From Stakelama sediminis (GTDB taxonomy: Bacteria; Pseudomonadota; Alphaproteobacteria; Sphingomonadales; Sphingomonadaceae): a stretch of 64,000 bases of DNA. The notes beneath the pieces are model-generated. The model saw only the letters and a program-made list of their open reading frames with translations, made no database searches and was not told where the DNA came from. The stretch is taken from the NCBI RefSeq assembly GCF_014199335.1, contig NZ_JACIJI010000007.1:1-64000 (forward strand). Direction: 5' to 3'. Both the position numbers and the translations under genes were made by a program. This document shows positions 59,737-64,000 of the stretch, one piece after another (positions within the stretch are counted from its first letter, which is position 1; each line of letters starts with the position of its first letter).

Positions 59737-62475
59737 TTAAAGCGCGCCGTGGCAATGCTTGTATTTGCGCCCTGAGCCACAGGGGCAGGGCGAATTGCGG
59801 CCGACCTTGCCTTCCCAGTCGGCCGGGTCTTCGCCCAGTTCCTCACCGGCAGGTTGCGGAATCTGGAACGGCGGCATTTGCGGGTCCGGCTGACCAAAGC
59901 CGGCATCGATATCGAACGTATCATCCTCCCCTGTCAGGGGATCGAAGTGCGAGGTGATAAAGTCCGGCACTTCCGGCAGCGGCGGCGGTGCTGCAAGCTG
60001 GAACTGTGCCATGGCGAGCGTCTTGGTCACATCCTCACGGATATTTTCCAGCATCCGCTCGAACAGCGCAAAGGCTTCCTGCTTATATTCGTTGATCGGC
60101 GTTTTCTGCGCATAGGCGCGCAGGTGGATGATCGACCGCAGCGAATCGAGCATGGCCAGATGCTCTTTCCAGTGATGGTCTAGATTCTGGAGCAGAATCG
60201 ACTTTTCAACCTGGCTCCAGGTCAATGCGTCGAGTTCCGCCGCCTTCTTTTCCAGCATCGCATCCGCCTGTTCGCGGATACGGTCCTCGATCATTTCCGG
60301 CTCGATCCCATCTTCCTGCTCGATCCACTGATCGACCGGCAGTTCGAGATTGAGGATTTCGGCAACCCGTTCTTTCAGCCCGTCGACATCCCATTGTTCG
60401 GGATAGCTTCCCGGCGGGCACGCCTCGCCGACAATCGCATTGATCGTCTCATGCCGCATATCGACAACGACGTCCCCCACCGTTTCAGCGTCCATGATGT
60501 CGGAGCGCTGTTCATAGACGACCTTGCGCTGGTCGTTCATCACGTCATCATATTCGACGACCTGTTTGCGGATGTCATAGTTGCGCGCCTCGACCTTTTT
60601 CTGCGCAGTCTCGATCGCCTTGGTCAGCCATTTCGATCCGATCGCCTCTCCGTCGCCGATGTTCGAACGCATCATCTTCGCAAACAGCGTGTCGGGACCG
60701 AAAATCCGCAACAGATCGTCATCGAGGCTGAGGTAGAAGCGCGACAGGCCGGGATCGCCCTGACGGCCCGAACGCCCGCGCAACTGGTTGTCGATCCGGC
60801 GGCTTTCATGGCGTTCGGTGGCGAGCACGAACAGCCCGCCCGCTTCCAGCACCTTCTGTTTCTCGACCTCGATCTCGGCGCGGATTTTCTCCGCCCTGGC
60901 CTCATATTCGGGCGTGCCCTCTTCCAGATCGGGATATTCGTCAAGCATCCGGAATTCCAGATTGCCGCCAAGCTGAATATCCGTACCGCGACCCGCCATG
61001 TTGGTGGCGATGGTGACGGCGCCCAGTCGTCCGGCCTGCGCGACGATGTGCGCTTCCATTTCGTGATAGCGCGCGTTCAGCACCTTGTGCGGCACCTTTT
61101 CCTTGATCAGGAATTCGGCGAGCAGTTCGGACTTTTCAATCGACACCGTGCCGACCAGCACCGGCTGGCCGCGTTCGGAATGTTCCTTGATCGCGCGTGC
61201 GATGGCGATGAACTTGTCATTCAGCGTCTTATAGAATTCGTCATCCTCGTCGATCCGCGCAATCGGCAGGTTGGTCGGGATGGTGACGACATTCATCTTA
61301 TAAATGTCGTAAAATTCCGCCGCCTCGGTCGCGGCCGTACCCGTCATGCCCGCAAGCTTCGGATACATGCGGAAATAGTTCTGGAAGGTGATGGAAGCGA
61401 GCGTCTGGTTCTCCGGCTCGATCTTCACGCCTTCCTTCGCCTCGACCGCCTGATGCAGCCCTTCCGACCAGCGGCGGCCGTCCATCATGCGGCCGGTAAA
61501 CTCGTCGATGATGACGACCTTGTCGTCCTTGACGATGTAATCGATGTCGCGCTGGAACATTTTGTTGGCGCGCAGCGACTGGTTCAGGTGATGCACCACC
61601 TGCGTATTTTCGAAGTCGTACAGGTTGGACCCTTCGAGCAGGCCCGCAGCTTCCAGCAGGCGCTCTGCCCTTTCGGTGCCGTCCTCGGTCAGAACGATCG
61701 ACTTCTGCTTCTCATCCTTCTCATAATCGTCTTCGCCGAGTTGCTTCACGATCGCATCGACGCCGATATAGAGTTCGGACTTGTCGTCGGTAGGACCGGA
61801 AATGATCAGCGGAGTACGCGCCTCGTCGATCAGCACCGAATCGACTTCGTCTATCAGCGCCATATTGAACGGCCGCTGGACCATCGATTCGCGCTCATAT
61901 TTCATATTGTCGCGCAGATAATCGAAGCCAAATTCGTTGTTCGTGCCGTAGGTAATGTCGGAATGATAGGCGTCGCGACGCTCTTCATCGGTCAGGTCGG
62001 GAATGATCACGCCAACCGTCATGCCGAGGAAGCGATAGACCTGCCCCATCCATTCGGAGTCACGCTTGGCGAGATAGTCGTTGACGGTGATAACGTGCAC
62101 GCCCTTGCCCGGCAGCGCGTTCAGATATACGCCCAGCGTCGCCACCAGCGTCTTTCCTTCACCTGTGCGCATCTCGGCAATTTCACCGCGGTGGAGCACG
62201 ATGCCGCCGATCATCTGCACGTCGAAATGGCGCATCCCCAGCACCCGCACCGACGCTTCGCGCACCGTGGCAAAGGCTTCGGGCATCAGGTCGTCGAGCG
62301 TCTCGCCCGCTTCCAGCCGTTCGCGGAACCGTGCGGTCTGGCCCGACAGTTCCTCGTCGCTCATCGCCTGCATCCGGGGTTCCAGATCGTTGATCTTCCC
62401 GACGATGGAGCGCAGCGATTTAACATAGCGGTCGTTGGACGAACCGAAGAGAGATTTGGCTAGCGAGCCGAACAT
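59737..62475 (-). CDS. secA: Preprotein translocase ATPase SecA
   Basis: 912 residues from [16 protein letters not shown] (62475); the frame is open 32 codons further upstream without SecA-like sequence. Walker [16 protein letters not shown]-type [22 protein letters not shown], second motor [16 protein letters not shown] and [11 protein letters not shown]. The C-terminal zinc SEC-C motif is [14 protein letters not shown], which binds SecB. It drives Sec export at the inner membrane. Intact. Confidence 0.98.
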   Translation of the reverse strand: MFGSLAKSLFGSSNDRYVKSLRSIVGKINDLEPRMQAMSDEELSGQTARFRERLEAGETLDDLMPEAFATVREASVRVLGMRHFDVQMIGGIVLHRGEIAEMRTGEGKTLVATLGVYLNALPGKGVHVITVNDYLAKRDSEWMGQVYRFLGMTVGVIIPDLTDEERRDAYHSDITYGTNNEFGFDYLRDNMKYERESMVQRPFNMALIDEVDSVLIDEARTPLIISGPTDDKSELYIGVDAIVKQLGEDDYEKDEKQKSIVLTEDGTERAERLLEAAGLLEGSNLYDFENTQVVHHLNQSLRANKMFQRDIDYIVKDDKVVIIDEFTGRMMDGRRWSEGLHQAVEAKEGVKIEPENQTLASITFQNYFRMYPKLAGMTGTAATEAAEFYDIYKMNVVTIPTNLPIARIDEDDEFYKTLNDKFIAIARAIKEHSERGQPVLVGTVSIEKSELLAEFLIKEKVPHKVLNARYHEMEAHIVAQAGRLGAVTIATNMAGRGTDIQLGGNLEFRMLDEYPDLEEGTPEYEARAEKIRAEIEVEKQKVLEAGGLFVLATERHESRRIDNQLRGRSGRQGDPGLSRFYLSLDDDLLRIFGPDTLFAKMMRSNIGDGEAIGSKWLTKAIETAQKKVEARNYDIRKQVVEYDDVMNDQRKVVYEQRSDIMDAETVGDVVVDMRHETINAIVGEACPPGSYPEQWDVDGLKERVAEILNLELPVDQWIEQEDGIEPEMIEDRIREQADAMLEKKAAELDALTWSQVEKSILLQNLDHHWKEHLAMLDSLRSIIHLRAYAQKTPINEYKQEAFALFERMLENIREDVTKTLAMAQFQLAAPPPLPEVPDFITSHFDPLTGEDDTFDIDAGFGQPDPQMPPFQIPQPAGEELGEDPADWEGKVGRNSPCPCGSGRKYKHCHGAL

Positions 62476-62604
62476 GAACGAACTTCCTGTATCTGGATAA
62501 TGCGTAGCGCTCCACAAAAGGGGCGGTCGCATCGTATAGGGTCTTCGCCGCCAAAAGGACGGCACGGGCAAAGGAAAGGAGAGCCGGACAAACCGGCGGA
62601 ACGG

Positions 62605-62940
62605 CTATTCCCGACGGCGGGCGTCGATGCCTGTGGGCAGCGCGATCAGCGCGGGCGGAACGAATGCCGAAAAGCGCTCGATGCGCGGGAGCCGGAACCC
62701 GCCCAGCCGGTCTAGCAGGGCGCGATGCGCCGCCGGAAGTGCACGGACCTGCCGCAACAGGACGGGCACACTTGCCTCGCTCAGCCGCTCGATCTGTCCG
62801 CGATCGACCGCGCGCTCCCCGACGATCACGCCGGTAAGACCGCTCAGCAGCGCAGACAGGAACAGCAAAAGCTGCAAGGACACTTCCCGAACCGTTGAAA
62901 CTGTCGAAGCACGCCAAGGGCGTGCTCCGGATGTCGACAT
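62605..62940 (-). CDS. Hypothetical membrane protein
   Basis: 111 residues with one N-terminal membrane helix (VSLQLLLFLSALLSGLTGVIVG) and a basic, helical C-terminal part with PAAHRALLDRLGGFRLPRIERFSAFVPPALIALP. No family recognised. It lies between secA and a TonB-domain gene, all on the minus strand. Confidence 0.6.
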   Translation of the reverse strand: MSTSGARPWRASTVSTVREVSLQLLLFLSALLSGLTGVIVGERAVDRGQIERLSEASVPVLLRQVRALPAAHRALLDRLGGFRLPRIERFSAFVPPALIALPTGIDARRRE

Positions 62941-62998
62941 AGTAAGCCCGACCGGCTTCGTCTAACGAAACTTTGCGTTTCTGTGCGGCTTCAGCGGG

Positions 62999-63703
62999 TC
63001 ATGGCTGTTTTTCAGCATCAGGGACAAAGGTCGTCCTGCTATCGACGATCATGTGATAGCGGACGGGCTTACCGTCCCTGGTCGCCGGTTCCGCGACCTG
63101 CTTGCCTGCCGGAAAATTCTGACAAGCCTCCGGCTGCGATTCCAGCGCATCGCCAATCTCACCCGTCTTTGCCGTACAATACAAAACCCGGCCTTGTTCA
63201 TCGATCAGCACATCGAGCTTGAACTGCTTTCCTGTCTCCTGCTTACTGAAATCGGGCGCCGACATCAGGGTTTCGCCCTCAAGGCCCCAAGTCACCCCCT
63301 GAACCCTGTGTTCGACAACCGGCTTTCCCGCTTTGTCCCGCGCTGGCTTATAGCGAAAACGCTGCGTCACCAGAGCACAGGTTGTTGAATCGAGAGTCTG
63401 CGATCCGGAGGATTTGACGATCGTGCAATCCACCGGCGTACCATGCGTATCGACGGTATAACCGACGACGGCGCGCCCCTGCTCCCCGGCCTTTCGTGCG
63501 GCAGCGGGATAATCGTCATCGCTTATTCCACCTGATACCAATTTTGCCGGATGCGCGGGCTTCGGTCCCACAATACCGCTCAGGATCACGCCGGAATCCG
63601 AGTCTTTTGCTTGTGCCGGCACATCCTTTTGCACCGCTTGCGCGCCATCGCCCGACCCGGCCTGTGCAGCGACCGCCAGCCCCAGCATCCACAATCCGAT
63701 CAT
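62999..63703 (-). CDS. TonB C-terminal domain protein (energy-transducer-like)
   Basis: 234 residues. A short signal peptide (MIGLWMLGLAVAAQA) is followed by a TonB-type C-terminal domain: DDDYPAAARKAGEQGRAVVGYTVDTHGTPVDCTIVKSSGSQTLDSTTCALVTQRFRYKPA. It then continues for about 90 residues with a second, diverged half. It lacks the proline-rich spanning region of true TonB, so it may be a periplasmic relative rather than the energiser of the receptor at 7020. Confidence 0.8.
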   Translation of the reverse strand: MIGLWMLGLAVAAQAGSGDGAQAVQKDVPAQAKDSDSGVILSGIVGPKPAHPAKLVSGGISDDDYPAAARKAGEQGRAVVGYTVDTHGTPVDCTIVKSSGSQTLDSTTCALVTQRFRYKPARDKAGKPVVEHRVQGVTWGLEGETLMSAPDFSKQETGKQFKLDVLIDEQGRVLYCTAKTGEIGDALESQPEACQNFPAGKQVAEPATRDGKPVRYHMIVDSRTTFVPDAEKQP

Positions 63704-63843
63704 TTTGCCCCCTATGCGTCCCTGAATCTATCTTTACTGCAACGGCATACGCAAAAATCCGTCGAAGTGCCAAGCACCGCCCTTTCCCTCGACCCGGCAC
63801 GGATGTAGCAAGCGGGCGCACCGTTTCTTTCAGGATATTCGCC

Positions 63844-64000
63844 TTGGACACTGCCCGTTCGCCGCTCGCCCCCGCCGGCTTTCCCGACCTGCCGCCGATC
63901 GCCGGGGTGACTCCGCATGTCGCGCGTGCTCGCTACAAGAACTGGGACCGGTGCGACCTGACCTTCGTGACGCTCGATCCCGGCACGGCAGTCGGGGGCG
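63844..64000 (+). CDS. argJ: ArgJ, glutamate N-acetyltransferase / amino-acid acetyltransferase (5' part)
   Basis: The first 52 codons, cut by the window end. Starting at TTG 63844 after CAGGA: FPDLPPIAGVTPHVARARYK, then NWDRCDLTFVTLDPGTAVGG, which matches the ArgJ N-terminus. The enzyme moves acetyl from N-acetylornithine to glutamate in arginine synthesis and is later cleaved into two chains. No ATG is available near the start. Confidence 0.88.
   Translation, partial: MDTARSPLAPAGFPDLPPIAGVTPHVARARYKNWDRCDLTFVTLDPGTAVGG

Noticed and set aside
60394..62463. Plus-strand frame of 689 codons opposite secA
   Set aside because: Antisense of an intact, highly conserved gene; no ribosome site or family signature.

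Overview
The window looks like chromosomal DNA of a sphingomonad (Alphaproteobacteria, Sphingomonadales). It is GC-rich, with tightly packed genes that often overlap as ATGA. It has several small protein families I associate with sphingomonads (DUF6771, DUF6961, CC0125/CC1285-type lipoprotein), an alphaproteobacterial LexA box (GAAC-N7-GAAC) before imuA-imuB-dnaE2, and a sphingomonad-style lasso-peptide locus. All family names come from reading the protein sequences; no database search was run.

Region 1 (1-11.4 kb) joins signalling to a lasso-peptide system. A LuxI-type acyl-homoserine-lactone synthase, a PhyH-type Fe(II)/2-oxoglutarate dioxygenase and a GntR-like regulator lead into a 39-residue lasso precursor, an RRE-protease fusion (B) and an asparagine-synthetase-like cyclase (C). 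The convergent operon encodes FecI-type sigma factor, FecR, a TonB-dependent receptor with an STN domain, and a serine isopeptidase. Together they form a make / sense / import / linearise circuit. I see no dedicated ABC exporter.

Region 2 (11.8-17.3 kb) is the SOS mutagenesis cassette. Region 3 (17.7-24 kb) holds small accessory genes, a membrane-tethered LuxR-type HTH protein, a RadC-like protein and a RES/Xre toxin-antitoxin pair with a readable promoter-operator. Region 4 (24.2-27.5 kb) is a complete His-Xaa-Ser system (hxsD-B-C-A): two radical SAM enzymes and a secreted protein with eight His-Xaa-Ser motifs.

Region 5 (27.9-37.4 kb) is a mobile and defence-like island. An IS3-family element is interrupted by an IS1111-type element and abuts the 3' remnant of a Ti-type traA relaxase gene. 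Then come a TIR-like nucleotide-hydrolase-type protein, a PD-(D/E)XK nuclease, two unknown proteins and two convergent DUF3800 proteins. The island ends at a tRNA-Ser(CGA) gene.

Region 6 (37.6-40.6 kb) is core: hspQ, rplU-rpmA with a terminator, a GNAT acetyltransferase and gmk. Region 7 (40.6-58.9 kb) is an exopolysaccharide locus: Wza-like export lipoprotein, ExoY/WbaP-like initiating transferase, beta-barrel protein, Wzc-like tyrosine autokinase, Wzy-like polymerase, four glycosyltransferases, a pyruvyltransferase, a glycosidase-like lipoprotein, a phosphoribosyltransferase-HAD fusion, and two atypical LuxR/NarL-type regulators near its edges. Region 8 (59-64 kb) carries a lipoprotein gene, secA, two small envelope genes and the start of argJ.
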